A stretch of DNA of 64,000 bases from Pseudonocardia sp. MH-G8 (GTDB lineage: Bacteria > Actinomycetota > Actinomycetes > Mycobacteriales > Pseudonocardiaceae), in assembly GCF_002262885.1 (NCBI RefSeq), contig NZ_NKYF01000011.1, positions 124,001-188,000 of the forward strand, in the 5' to 3' direction. Made by a program: the position numbers and the translations under genes. This document shows, piece after piece, positions 43,216 to 53,470 of the stretch (the first letter of the stretch is position 1; each line of letters opens with the position of its first letter). Below the pieces are notes generated by a model. The model made no database searches, had not been told where the DNA came from, and was given only the letters and a program-made list of their open reading frames with translations.

Positions 43216-44115
43216 ATGGATCTGGACCTGCGCAAGTTGCGCTACTTCGTCGCCGTGGCCGACCAGCTGCACTTCGGCCGTGCCGCCGCCGAGCTGCACA
43301 TCGCGCAGCCGGCGCTCAGCCGTCAGATCCGCGCGCTCGAACAGGACCTCGGCACCCCGCTGCTGACACGGGACAGCCACGGCGTGGCGCTCACCGACGC
43401 CGGCCGGCAGTTGCTGACCGACGCCGGCCCGCTGCTGGCCTCCGCGCAGGCGGTCCGCCACCGGGTGACCGTGGCCGCGCAGGGCGGCCGGCGGCTCATG
43501 GTCGGCTTCCGGGCAGGCGTCGCGGTCACCCCGGCGGTGAAGCTGTTCGCCAACCGGCACCCGGACGTTCTCGTGGACGTGCAGCGGATCGAAGGGGACG
43601 AGCAGGCCACGATGCTGCTCGACGGCCGCATCGACGTCGCCTACGTGCGGCTGCCCATCGACGAGGCCGGCCTGCGCGTGGTCCCGCTGTACACCGAACC
43701 GCGGGTGGCGGTGCTGCCCGTCGGCCACCGTCTGGCAGGCAAGGAGCAGATCACCGAGGCGGACCTGGCCGGCGAGCCGCTGGTCTGGCACACGGACACG
43801 AGCACGCAGCCCACCAGGCGCCCGCACCCCAACGCCGGGTACCTGGTGCGCGGGGTGGACGAGACGCTCGAGCACGTCGCGGCCGGCCGGGGCATCTCGT
43901 TCCTGGCCCGTTCGGCGACCGTGTTCTACGCACATCCGCAAGTCAGCTTCGTGCCCATCCCGGATCTGGCGCCCGAGCAGGTGTGCATCGCGGTGGCGGC
44001 ATCGCGCACCTCGCCGGTGGTGGACGACTTCTTCGCCGCGGCCCGGACGACGGCCACGATCACCGCCGAGTGCGGGAACTACGAGATGTGGCAGCTCGGG
44101 AGCGCTGCCGTGTGA
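43216..44115 (+). CDS. LysR family transcriptional regulator
   Basis: A 299-aa LysR protein: N-terminal winged helix LRKLRYFVAVADQLHFGRAA, recognition region IAQPALSRQIRALEQDLG, and a periplasmic-binding-like effector domain. ATG 43216 follows gggaggcgcc. It lies 43 bases after the TetR gene and 67 before the ADP-ribosylglycohydrolase-like gene, all plus strand, with no divergent partner, so its target is not obvious; it could be the preceding operon or elsewhere. Confidence 0.92.
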   Translation: MDLDLRKLRYFVAVADQLHFGRAAAELHIAQPALSRQIRALEQDLGTPLLTRDSHGVALTDAGRQLLTDAGPLLASAQAVRHRVTVAAQGGRRLMVGFRAGVAVTPAVKLFANRHPDVLVDVQRIEGDEQATMLLDGRIDVAYVRLPIDEAGLRVVPLYTEPRVAVLPVGHRLAGKEQITEADLAGEPLVWHTDTSTQPTRRPHPNAGYLVRGVDETLEHVAAGRGISFLARSATVFYAHPQVSFVPIPDLAPEQVCIAVAASRTSPVVDDFFAAARTTATITAECGNYEMWQLGSAAV

Positions 44116-44182
44116 CGGGGTGCGGCTCTCCTGGCCACGTATCGGTACCGCGGGAGGCCTCCACCAGCAGTAGTGTCGTGGT

Positions 44183-45196
44183 GTGAGTCCGTCGAGCCCC
44201 GAACCCGTGGTGCTCACCGTGCAGCCCGCGGACGGCGCCGCGGTGCGCCGGGCCGAGCGGCTCTCGCGGGTGCGCGGGCTGCTGCTGGGCCTTGCCCTCG
44301 GCGACGCCCTCACGCGCCCCGACCAGCCCGGTTCCGGCGTCCTGCTCGGCACGGCGACCACCCAGCTCGCGTGCTTCACGGCCGAGGGGCTGATCCGCGC
44401 GATGGTCCGGTCCGACCATCGCGGCATCGGGCCCACACCGATCGCCGTCTGGTTCGCCTACCGGCGGTGGGCTCGCGCGCAGGGCATCGCGATCCCGCGG
44501 CCGATCGAGCCCTCGGGCTGGCTGCACCGCGTGCCCGCCATGCGCGAGCGCCGCGGCGACGCACCCTCCGTGGTGGCGGCCCTGAAGGGCGCACGCGAGA
44601 TCGCGCCCGACCCCGCCGCGGCGAGCAGCCACGGCCACCACGCGCTCTCGCCGCGCCTGCCGCTGGCCGCCGTCGCCGCGCCCGCGGGCTGGACGGCCGA
44701 GGTCGTGACCACCACCCACGGCGATCCCGACGCCGTGCGCGCCACGCTCACCGCCGTCGACCTGGCGCGCGCGGCGCTGGGGACGGCCTCGGTTCCGGCC
44801 GCGCTGCACGCCACCGGCGACCCGGTGCTCGACGACGCCCGCGACGCCGGTCTGCCGCTCGCGCGCCTCGCGCTCGACCACGGCGCCGTCTCGGCCCTGC
44901 GCGGTGGCGCCGCGCTGGCGGCACGCTGCCCGGGTCCGGAGGTCATCGCCGACACGCTGTACGCCGCGCGCGAGCTGGCGGCACCCGGCGCGGTCGGCCC
45001 GCTCGCCGGCGCCTTGCTCGGCGCCGTCCACGGGGCGGAGCGGCTGCCGGTCGAGCTGGTCGCCCGCCTGGAGGCCGCGTGGGCGGTGGACACGCTCGCC
45101 CGCGATCTGGTCGATCAGGTCGAGGACCGGCCCGGCGGGAGCGAATACCAGCAGGCCCCCGACCGGCACTGGTGGTCACGCTACCCGGGCGGCTGA
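44183..45196 (+). CDS. ADP-ribosylglycohydrolase-fold protein, active site degraded
   Basis: A 337-aa protein with the family layout: GLLLGLALGDAL at the start, TATTQLACFTAEGLIRA, and PLAGALLGAVHGAERLP near the end. The usual TDDTxM metal motif here reads TATT, so the two acidic ligands that hold the Mg2+ ions are missing, and the C-terminal metal Asp residues also seem absent. It is probably not a working hydrolase and may bind ADP-ribose or a related ligand. GTG 44183. Confidence 0.75.
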   Translation: MSPSSPEPVVLTVQPADGAAVRRAERLSRVRGLLLGLALGDALTRPDQPGSGVLLGTATTQLACFTAEGLIRAMVRSDHRGIGPTPIAVWFAYRRWARAQGIAIPRPIEPSGWLHRVPAMRERRGDAPSVVAALKGAREIAPDPAAASSHGHHALSPRLPLAAVAAPAGWTAEVVTTTHGDPDAVRATLTAVDLARAALGTASVPAALHATGDPVLDDARDAGLPLARLALDHGAVSALRGGAALAARCPGPEVIADTLYAARELAAPGAVGPLAGALLGAVHGAERLPVELVARLEAAWAVDTLARDLVDQVEDRPGGSEYQQAPDRHWWSRYPGG

Positions 45197-45355
45197 CCAG
45201 CGCGAACGTCGCTCGACGCCGTTGTTGCGGCCATTCGGCCCAATCCCCGGCGGCCATTCCACCGCATGCAACATCGGCGTAACGGACTGGAATAACCCTC
45301 ACATGCATCTGCACGTGCGAGTAGCGTGTAAGTCACTCTGAGTCAGGGGGACGGC

Positions 45356-45973
45356 ATGGCAGGGCGCGGGGTCGATCGCCTTGCCGTACGCCTGCTCGAG
45401 GGTCTCGGCGAGCAGCTGTGGGGATTCCCGCCGAGGCTGATGGCGCACATCGTGGCCGATCAAGGGGCCGTCGAGGCGGTCGGGTGGTTCGCCCGCAACA
45501 TGCCGCGCTACGAGCGCACACTGCGCATCCTGGGCCCGCTGCGCACCCACCTGGCCTGCGTCACCGTCTCGTTGCGCAACGGCTGCCGCTACTGCGCGTA
45601 CGGGCACGCGTACGCGGTCGAGCTGGTCTACCTCAAGGAACGGGGCAAGCCCTTCCCCACCGAGGCGGAGACCGTGTCGGGCTGGCTCGATCTCGAACCC
45701 TCCGATCTGCGGCAACGGATGGTCGACGTCCTGCAGCGGGCCGACCTGCACAGCGAGGTGCTGTGGATCGACCGCACGCTGGCGCTGGCCAGCGAGGCCC
45801 AGCGGCCGGTGGACCAGGACGAGGCCCGCATCGCCCACCTCGTGCGGATGTTCGCCGTGCTCAACGCGGTCGGCAAGGCCGGAGGCGTCGAGCCCGACGA
45901 GGCGCACGACCCGCTCAACAAGGACACCGAGCTCAAGGCCCGCCTCGCGCAGCTCCGGCGGCGGGCCGCCTGA
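45356..45973 (+). CDS. AhpD-like/carboxymuconolactone decarboxylase family protein
   Basis: A 205-aa all-helical protein with the AhpD-type redox centre NGCRYCAYGHAYA (CxxC followed by His, about residues 78-90). Relatives are alkylhydroperoxidases with disulfide-forming cysteines. The gene stands alone, with a clear ribosome site (gggggacgg) and a 159-base upstream gap, and is convergent with the LacI gene 13 bases away. A role in peroxide or thiol stress is likely. Confidence 0.82.
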   Translation: MAGRGVDRLAVRLLEGLGEQLWGFPPRLMAHIVADQGAVEAVGWFARNMPRYERTLRILGPLRTHLACVTVSLRNGCRYCAYGHAYAVELVYLKERGKPFPTEAETVSGWLDLEPSDLRQRMVDVLQRADLHSEVLWIDRTLALASEAQRPVDQDEARIAHLVRMFAVLNAVGKAGGVEPDEAHDPLNKDTELKARLAQLRRRAA

Positions 45974-45986
45974 CCGGGGCGGGGTA

Positions 45987-46985
45987 TCAGGCGCTCGCGC
46001 GGAGCACGAGTTCCGACCGGTACCAGGTCTGCGGGGGCCCCGCTCCCCCACCGAGCACGGCGGTGGCGGCCGCGGTCGCGATCGCCCGCACCGGGTGGGT
46101 GGCCGTGGTGAGCGCCGGGAAGCCCCACGCCGCCATCGGCACGTCGTCGAAACCCGCGACGGCGACGTCGCCCGGCACCTGCACGCCCAGCTCGCGCAGC
46201 GCCGCGATCGCGCCGAGCGCCACCGCGTCGCACACGGCGAGGACGGCGTCGGTGTCCGGCCAGCGGTGCAGTGCGTGCCGCGCGCCGGACAGCCCGTCCT
46301 CGGCCGCGAACCCGCCGGACACCACGCGAGCCGGGAGCCCGGCGTCGGCCAGCACCGCGCGGTAGGTCTCGACCATCCGCTCCGAGCACGGCAGCCAGCG
46401 CGGTCCGGTGACCATCGCGATGCGCCGCCTGCCCGTGCCGATGAGGTGGGTGACCAGGGCCGCGGCGCCACCGGCGTTGTCGATGTCGACAGCCGGCACG
46501 TCGCGGGAGCCGACACCGATCGACACCGCCCTCCCCCGCAGCGACCGCGGCACGCGGGCCAGCAGCCCGTGCGTGGCGTTGACCAGCACCAACCCGTGCA
46601 CGCTGCGGTCGGCGCCGATGCGCTCCAGCTCCGCGAGCCCGTAGAGCGGGAGCCACTGCAGCGAGACGCCGACCCCGGCCCCGTCGCCCACCGCGGCGGC
46701 GGCGTTCACGACCTGCCCCGTGTAGGCGTCGTCGAGCACGGCGGGGTCGGGCCCGGCCACGGCGACGACCAGCCGGGAGCCGGTGCCGGCCGCGAGCGCG
46801 CGGGCGAGCCGGTCGGGGGTGTAGCCCAGGCTCGCGGCCACGGCGCGGGCCCGCTCGCGGGCAGGTGTGGAGACGACGTCGGAGCCGGTGAGCGCCCGCG
46901 ACGCGGTGGCCCGGGAGACACCCGCCGCCCGCGCGACGTCCTCGAGCGTGATCGGGGCGCGCCGCCCGTCGTCCGTGCCGGCCAT
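45987..46985 (-). CDS. LacI family transcriptional regulator
   Basis: A 332-aa LacI/GalR protein: ITLEDVARAAGVSRATASRAL DNA-binding helices (20 residues near position 13), hinge region LGYTPDRLARALA and a periplasmic-binding-like sugar domain. ATG 46985 follows a strong ribosome site (ggggggag). No sugar-metabolism gene is adjacent, so its target operon is likely elsewhere. It is divergent from the small unknown gene at 47067. Confidence 0.92.
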   Translation of the reverse strand: MAGTDDGRRAPITLEDVARAAGVSRATASRALTGSDVVSTPARERARAVAASLGYTPDRLARALAAGTGSRLVVAVAGPDPAVLDDAYTGQVVNAAAAVGDGAGVGVSLQWLPLYGLAELERIGADRSVHGLVLVNATHGLLARVPRSLRGRAVSIGVGSRDVPAVDIDNAGGAAALVTHLIGTGRRRIAMVTGPRWLPCSERMVETYRAVLADAGLPARVVSGGFAAEDGLSGARHALHRWPDTDAVLAVCDAVALGAIAALRELGVQVPGDVAVAGFDDVPMAAWGFPALTTATHPVRAIATAAATAVLGGGAGPPQTWYRSELVLRASA

Positions 46986-47066
46986 CGCTGCTCCCCCCGC
47001 TCGCGCACGTACCGTACCCGGGGCCGCGCTGCGGTCGGCCTGCGCCGGATGGGGCACCCTGTCACG

Positions 47067-47552
47067 ATGCCGCGCCAGCCCGAGCCGACCCCGAGCCTGT
47101 CCCGCTACTGGAACGGCTACGTCGGCGACTGCGCGGACTCCGTGTCCCGCTTCCGCCGGATCACCTGCGCGCTGCCCGCCGGGCCCGCCCGCAGCTGGCT
47201 CGCCGAGATCGCCCAGCGCCTCGACGCGGAGCTGGACGCCGTGCGCCGGCTGGCGATCGTCGGCGACTCGATCGAACCGGCGTGGTTCCGGGTGCGCGAG
47301 GAGCCGGCCAAGCGCATCGCCCAGCGCCTCGACGCGTCCCGCTCCGCGTTCGCGGACGCCGTGTCCCAGGCCGCGGAGGTGGCCGAGCAGGTGGCGCTGG
47401 ACCCCGCGCACAGCGACGTGCGGGCGAACCTCGAGGTCCTCAGCCGGCAGGCCTCGACGCTGGCCGTGGCGCCCGCGCCGCCCGAACCCGAGCCGGAGCC
47501 GCCGCGGCGCCGGCGGCGGTGGCCGTGGCGGCGGCGCCGCGAGCAGTCCTGA
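47067..47552 (+). CDS. Small protein of unknown function with Pro/Arg-rich tail
   Basis: A 161-aa protein that I do not recognise. Residues 1-120 are alpha-helical with heptad-like Ala/Leu/Arg spacing. The C-terminus is a low-complexity PEPEPEPP run followed by RRRRRWPWRRRR. A strongly basic, Trp-containing end suggests membrane or nucleic-acid contact. ATG 47067 is the best start (ATG 47049 is also in frame). It lies 18 bases before another unknown gene. Confidence 0.6.
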   Translation: MPRQPEPTPSLSRYWNGYVGDCADSVSRFRRITCALPAGPARSWLAEIAQRLDAELDAVRRLAIVGDSIEPAWFRVREEPAKRIAQRLDASRSAFADAVSQAAEVAEQVALDPAHSDVRANLEVLSRQASTLAVAPAPPEPEPEPPRRRRRWPWRRRREQS

Positions 47553-47570
47553 GTCGGCTACCGTCACCGG

Positions 47571-48092
47571 GTGCCGTTGATCCAGACCTGCGTCGTCGAG
47601 GACCCGCTGCACGGCGTCGTCATCGTGCACACCGACGCCGAACAGGGCCGGGTCGAGGTCGCGGGCGACGGTTTCCCGGCGGTGCACCTGAGGCGCGGCG
47701 AGGACGCCGAGGTCTCGCCGTACATCCCGATCGGCACGCGCGACGCCCGCCACCTCACGCTCACCGTCGACGACGTGCCCGCCGAGCTCTCCGCCGGCCG
47801 CGGCCGGTTCACCCGGTCCTCGTTCCGCGTGGACGCCACCGTCGCCGGCACGCACTACCGGCTGCACCCCCGCGACGAGCACGGCAGCAGGTTCGCCCGG
47901 GACGACCGCACGCTGGGCGAGCTGATGCTGGAGCCGGAAACGGTGGAGCTCATGGCCGTCTGGGCGCCGGGCACCGCAGTGACCCCGCAGGACGCCGCCG
48001 TGGGGTACGCGCTGGCCACCGCCTTCGGCACGGGGGCCGAGAGCAGCGTGACGGTCCTGCTCAACGGGCTGACCGGCGGCCCGATGCGCTGA
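47571..48092 (+). CDS. Protein of unknown function (173 aa)
   Basis: Not recognised. A beta-rich protein (VVIVHTDAEQGRVEVAG, THYRLHPRDEHGSRFARDD) with no signal peptide or membrane segment. GTG 47571 has no strong ribosome site. It follows the unknown Pro/Arg-tailed gene by 18 bases and is convergent with the GT39-like gene, 6 bases from its end. Probably cotranscribed with the preceding gene. Confidence 0.55.
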   Translation: MPLIQTCVVEDPLHGVVIVHTDAEQGRVEVAGDGFPAVHLRRGEDAEVSPYIPIGTRDARHLTLTVDDVPAELSAGRGRFTRSSFRVDATVAGTHYRLHPRDEHGSRFARDDRTLGELMLEPETVELMAVWAPGTAVTPQDAAVGYALATAFGTGAESSVTVLLNGLTGGPMR

Positions 48093-48098
48093 CGGTCC

Positions 48099-49586
48099 TC
48101 AGCCGAGGCTGCGCAACCGCGGCCACAGCTGCGACCACGGCAGCAGGCGCTCGCGGACGAGCCAGACCGGGCTGCCCTGCTCGTCGTTGTCCAGGCCCAC
48201 GCCGTTGTCGATCCGGGCGCTGAGCCGCACCTGGCCGAACCAGCGGCGCAGCTGCTCCTCCCGCATCCCGACGACGATCAGCGTCGTGGCGTCGTCGGGC
48301 GGCGGGCCCCAGTCCCAGTAGGCGTTGTGCCCGCTGTAGGCCGGGGCGAGGGCGGGCAGGAACCGGTCGACGGCGCCGGCCTCCCCGTAGTTGCCGGCGA
48401 GCACCGCCACCCGCTCACCCGCGGGCACCCGCTCGCGCACGGCGGCCAGCGTGGCGGCGAACGCCGGCCACCCGACCGTCTCCCCCGCGTCGTAGTGGAT
48501 GTCCGGGACCGAGGTGCCCGCGAGCTCCTCCTGCGGCACCAGCGGGAGCATGAGCACCGACGACATCGCCAGGCTCAGCACCAGCGCCGCTGCCACCACT
48601 CCGGCGCGGACGCGCCGTGCGCCCCGCTGCGCCCAGGCCACGACCGGCGTCGCCCCGGCAGCCAGCAGCACCGGGAAGAACCCGGCGAGGTAGTACGGCT
48701 TGCCGCCGGTGACCAGGAAGACCGCGGCCACGAGCACGTACGCCACGGCGAAGGCCCGCCAGGTGCGCAGCACCGGATCGCGCGCGAGCCGCCACCACCC
48801 CAACGCCCACACCGGCACCAGCAGCGGGCTCACCAACACCAGCTGGAAGGGCAGGAACACGTACCAGGGCTCGCTCGTCCCCGAGCTGCCCCCCGCGATC
48901 GCCGCCGACAGCGCGAGCTGCGGGAACCCGTTCGCCGCCTGCCACAGCAGGTTCGGCGCCCAGAGCAGCACCGCCACCGCAGCACCCAGCCACGGCCACC
49001 AGCTCCGCAGCGCCGGACGCGGCCCGGCGGCGAGGACGCCCGCGAGCACGCCGGCCACCAGGAACAGCGGTAGCAGCTTGTTCTGCAGCCCGACACCGGC
49101 GACCGCACCGGCCGCGATCCAGACGCCACCGCCGTCGCGCAGCGCCCTGACCAGCAACCACGTCACGGCGGTCCAGGCGAGCAGGTCGAACGTCGCCGTG
49201 GAGAGCAGGTGCCCGACGGCCAGGAGCACCGCCGACACCGCCATGCTCCCCGCCGCCAGGAGCTGCGCGCCGCGGCCACCGCCCAGCTCGCGGGCGATCA
49301 GCCCCGTCAGCAGCACCACCGCCGCCGCGGCCAGGGCCGAGGGCACCCGCAACCCGATCAGCGAGCCGGGTGCCAGCACGTCCATCGCGCGGGCGAGCAG
49401 CGGGGTGAACGGCGGCTGGTCGACGTAGCCGAACGCCGGCTCCCGGCCCGCCCGCAGGAAGTACAGCTCGTCGCGGTGGTAGCCGTAGCGGCCCGCGGTG
49501 GCGAGCAGCAGGACGGCGACGCCCGCAGCCAGGGCGCCGAGCCCACCCCGGGCCACGCCGCCGCGAGGTGGAGCACCGGCGATCAC
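48099..49586 (-). CDS. GT39/ArnT-like integral membrane glycosyltransferase
   Basis: A 495-aa protein with about 10-12 membrane helices. The first loop carries the catalytic acidic pair in GYHRDELYFLRAGR, followed by FGYVDQPPFTPLLARAMD, as in ArnT/PMT-type enzymes that move a lipid-linked sugar across the membrane. A soluble C-terminal domain follows (PAYSGHNAYWDWGPPPDD). GTG 49586. The sugar and acceptor are unknown. Confidence 0.82.
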   Translation of the reverse strand: MIAGAPPRGGVARGGLGALAAGVAVLLLATAGRYGYHRDELYFLRAGREPAFGYVDQPPFTPLLARAMDVLAPGSLIGLRVPSALAAAAVVLLTGLIARELGGGRGAQLLAAGSMAVSAVLLAVGHLLSTATFDLLAWTAVTWLLVRALRDGGGVWIAAGAVAGVGLQNKLLPLFLVAGVLAGVLAAGPRPALRSWWPWLGAAVAVLLWAPNLLWQAANGFPQLALSAAIAGGSSGTSEPWYVFLPFQLVLVSPLLVPVWALGWWRLARDPVLRTWRAFAVAYVLVAAVFLVTGGKPYYLAGFFPVLLAAGATPVVAWAQRGARRVRAGVVAAALVLSLAMSSVLMLPLVPQEELAGTSVPDIHYDAGETVGWPAFAATLAAVRERVPAGERVAVLAGNYGEAGAVDRFLPALAPAYSGHNAYWDWGPPPDDATTLIVVGMREEQLRRWFGQVRLSARIDNGVGLDNDEQGSPVWLVRERLLPWSQLWPRLRSLG

Positions 49587-49607
49587 GTGCCGACGCTAGC
49601 GGGCGCG

Positions 49608-49647
49608 GTGAGTGGGAACGAGTGCCGGAGCACTCGTTCCCACTCAC
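49608..49647. terminator. Perfect 18-bp hairpin, terminator of the export operon
   Basis: gtgagtgggaacgagtgc (49608-49625) and its exact complement (49630-49647) enclose a CGGA loop. It lies 5 bases beyond the last gene of the minus-strand MacAB-like operon and upstream of the GT39-like gene, so it should end the operon's message. There is no T-run. Confidence 0.7.
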
Positions 49648-49652
49648 GGCCG

Positions 49653-51335
49653 TCAGCCGGCCGGCGGCGGCTGGGGCAGCAGCAGCTCCTGCCCGTCGCG
49701 CAGGCCCGACAGCACCTGGGTGTACTCGTCACCCGCGACACCGGCGTGGAACGGCGTGGGTACGGCCTGGCCGTCCGAGCCGCGCACGTCGACCACCGTG
49801 CCCCCGCCCTCGCGCCGCACCGCCGCCGACGGCACGCGCAGCGTGTTGCCCACCGACTCGACCGCGACGTCGGCCAGCGCCGTCTGCCCGTCGCGCAGGC
49901 GGGGGTCGCTGCCCTCGCGCAGCACGATCGTGGCGTAGTACTCCACGATCCCCGACGACGGGTCACCCGAGGGTGCGATCGCCAGCACGGTGGCCGGGGC
50001 CCGCAGGTCCGGGATCGCGTCGACGGTGACCTCGACCGGCTGGTTCACCGCCACGCGCGAGGCGTCCGATTCCTCGAACGGCACGACGAGCTGGAACGAG
50101 TCGATGTTGTTCAGCACCATGAAGGCACCGCCGCCGGGCGCGGTGCTGCTCCCACCGCCGCTGTCGCCGGACGCGAGGTTGGTGCCGCCCGGCAGTGCCG
50201 CGGTGGAGCCGGGGGCGAGCGGGGTGGTGCCCGACGCGGCGCCGAGGTACTCCCCGACCTTTCCGTTGATCACGGACACGACGCCGGCGACCGGCGCGTG
50301 CAGCACCGTGTTGTCGACGTTGCGCTGCGCGATCGCGACGGCCGCCTGCGCCTCGCGGACCAGCGCCTGGGCGCCGTCGACGTCCGAGGGGTTGTCCACC
50401 TGGGCCGTGCCGCGGTCGTTCTCCGCCGTGACGACGCTCTGCTTCGCGTTCTCGATCGACACCTGCCCGCCGGCCGCCTCGACGTCCTCGCGGTGCTTCG
50501 CCGCGTCGAGCTCGGTCTCCGAGGCGATCACGCTGCGCTCCGCGCTCTCGACCGCCGTCTCCTCGGTCGCGATGCGGTCGCATGCGGCGGTCTGGGTCGG
50601 GACGGCGTAGGAAGCGCCCCGCACCTGCGTGTTCTCGTCGTCAGAGTCTTCGTCGGAGTTTTCGTCGGATCCGCTGTCAGATCCGCTGCTGCCCTCGTCG
50701 GTTTCCATCTCGCCCTCTGTTGAGGGCTCCTCCGGCGCCGCCGACTCGGACGTCCTCGTAGGCGCCGGGTCCTCGTCATCGTCGCCGCTGTTGCATTCGG
50801 ACTTGGTCCGCCGCAGCGTGTCCTCGGCCCGGTCGAGGACCTCGCGGTCGAAGTCGAGCTGCTTGCGGGCCCGGCCGGTGGCCGAGCGATTAGCCTCGTT
50901 CGTCTCGCTGACCTCCTTCTCCGTGGCCTCGAGGATCTCCTTGGCCTGGTCGAGCGTGCGGCCCGTGGCGTTCAGGGCGTTGCCGCCCGTGGCGCGGTCC
51001 AGCTCCGCCTGCTGTTGCGCGAGCCGGGCCTGTTCCTGCTCGAGGGTCTGGCGCAGCTCGAAGTCGTCGACGCGGGCCAGCACCTGCCCGGGTTCGACCC
51101 GGGCCCCGACCCCGACGAGCACCTCGACGAGCTTCCCGCCCTCGGGGAAACCGAGGTTCTGCTCGGAGATCGCGGCCAGGGTTCCGGACGCCGACACGGT
51201 GGTGGCGACCTCCCCGCGATCCACCCGCAGCGTGGGTGGTGGTGGCGGTTCCGCGGTGCACGCCGTCGTGGCCAGCGCCACCAGCGCACCGATCGCGTAC
51301 GCCGCCCGGCGGCGCCGACCGGTCGTTCGAGACAT
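49653..51335 (-). CDS. MacA/HlyD-like membrane fusion lipoprotein with acidic insert
   Basis: A 560-aa export adaptor. The lipobox is in LVALATTACTAE (Cys at about residue 26). Barrel/lipoyl strands (VRVEPGQVLARVDD type) flank a long helical hairpin (LEQEQARLAQQQAELDRA going out; KHREDVEAAGGQVSIENAK returning). Between them is a 52-residue insert (about 184-235) made almost only of Asp, Glu, Ser, Gly, Pro and Thr, bracketed by Cys181 and Cys252. ATG 51335 is chosen because aggag lies 7 bases upstream. Adaptor for the MacB-like pump next door. Confidence 0.85.
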   Translation of the reverse strand: MSRTTGRRRRAAYAIGALVALATTACTAEPPPPPTLRVDRGEVATTVSASGTLAAISEQNLGFPEGGKLVEVLVGVGARVEPGQVLARVDDFELRQTLEQEQARLAQQQAELDRATGGNALNATGRTLDQAKEILEATEKEVSETNEANRSATGRARKQLDFDREVLDRAEDTLRRTKSECNSGDDDEDPAPTRTSESAAPEEPSTEGEMETDEGSSGSDSGSDENSDEDSDDENTQVRGASYAVPTQTAACDRIATEETAVESAERSVIASETELDAAKHREDVEAAGGQVSIENAKQSVVTAENDRGTAQVDNPSDVDGAQALVREAQAAVAIAQRNVDNTVLHAPVAGVVSVINGKVGEYLGAASGTTPLAPGSTAALPGGTNLASGDSGGGSSTAPGGGAFMVLNNIDSFQLVVPFEESDASRVAVNQPVEVTVDAIPDLRAPATVLAIAPSGDPSSGIVEYYATIVLREGSDPRLRDGQTALADVAVESVGNTLRVPSAAVRREGGGTVVDVRGSDGQAVPTPFHAGVAGDEYTQVLSGLRDGQELLLPQPPPAG

Positions 51336-51370
51336 GGGAACTCCTACCTTGGTCACTTCGCTGGTGCGGA

Positions 51371-52584
51371 TCACTGGTATCGGAGCGCCTCGATGGGACG
51401 CAGCCGGGAGGCCCGGTTGGCCGGGTAGCCGCCGGCGACGAGGCCGATGATCAGGCTGATCGTGAACGAGAACACGACCGACGTCACGTCGACCACCGGG
51501 GCCGGGAAATCGGGGATGAGCTGGGGGAGCACGAGCGCGCCGGTCAGCGACAACCCCACGCCGAGCGCGATCCCCATCAGCCCGCCCAGCCCCGAGAGGA
51601 AGATCGACTCGAGGAGGAACTGCTGCAGGATCACCCGCGGCCGGGCACCGATCGCCTTGCGGATCCCGATCTCGCGGGTCCGCTCGGTGACCGTCACCAG
51701 CATGATGTTCGCGACGCCGATGCTGCCGACGACCAGCGAGATCCCCGCGACCGCTCCCGTGAACAGCGTGAGGAACGTCAGGAACTGCGAGGACTGGTCG
51801 AGCAGGCTCTGCAGTGCCTGCACGTCGAAGTCGCGTTCGGCGGGGTCGCGGATGTTGTGCCGGTCGGTCAGGACCGCGGTGATCTGGTCGACCGCGGCGG
51901 GCACCGCCTCCGAGGAGCGGGCCCGCACGATGATCGTGTCGAGCTCGTCGTCGCCGCCGACCAGGTAGCTGCGCGCCGCCCCGAGGGGCATGATCGCGAC
52001 GTCGTCCTGCTGGCCGTCGGACTCGGCCACGCCGATCACGCGGAAGACCGCGCTGCCGATGCGGATCTCGCTGTTCAGCGCGCTGGCGTTGTTGCCGCCG
52101 AACAGCTCCTGGACCGGGTTCGGACCGAGCACGACCACCTTGGCGTTGGTGCGGGCCTCCTGCGCGTCGAAGCCCCGCCCCGCCTCGAGGTCGCGGTCGT
52201 TGATGTCGAGGTACTCGGCCGTGGTGCCGGTGACCGAGGTGCGGTACTGCAGCCCGCCCTCCACCTGCAGCAGCGCGGCGCCGCCCACCACCGGCGTGGC
52301 CGACAGGACGTCGGGCGCGTCCGTGGAGTCGGTGAGGGCCTCCATGTCGTTCTCCGTGAGATCCCGCGCCTGCCCGCCACCGGGCACACCGCCCTGGGTC
52401 TGCGTCACGGTGATCTGCGTGGCGAGCGAGCCGAAGATGTCGTTGAACCCGGCCTGGATGCCGTTGCCGAGCGCGACGAGCACAATGACCGCCGCCACGC
52501 CGATGACGATGCCGAGCGTGGTGAGCGCCGACCGGAGCTTGTTGGCCCGCAGGCCACGCAGGGCGATGCGCGCGGTCTCGAAGA

Positions 52585-52588
<4 letters not shown>
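51371..52588 (-). CDS. MacB-like ABC transporter permease
   Basis: A 405-aa four-helix permease of the MacB/FtsX type: N-terminal RIALRGLRANKLRSALTTLG, a long extracytoplasmic domain (about residues 45-270), and C-terminal helices with the typical ERTREIGIRKAIGARPR cytoplasmic segment. GTG 52588 overlaps the ATPase stop. With the adaptor and ATPase it forms a complete tripartite-style exporter of a peptide, lipid or antibiotic. Confidence 0.9.
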
Positions 52589-53271
<683 letters not shown>

Positions 53272-53470
53272 GCTTCCCCCCTTACAGGCCGGCCCGCCCC
53301 CAGGCCACCCCCACCGCTCCAACGAGGGACCGAGTTTCGGGGTACGCCGTACTCATAATCTGCCACGGGTGACGGTCACCACGTCGCGCGGGGGGTGAGT
53401 TCGCCCGGTCGTGCCCGTTCAGCGGGCGCGGAGCAATGGGAAGAACACGGCGCGTGCACGATTCGGGGCC

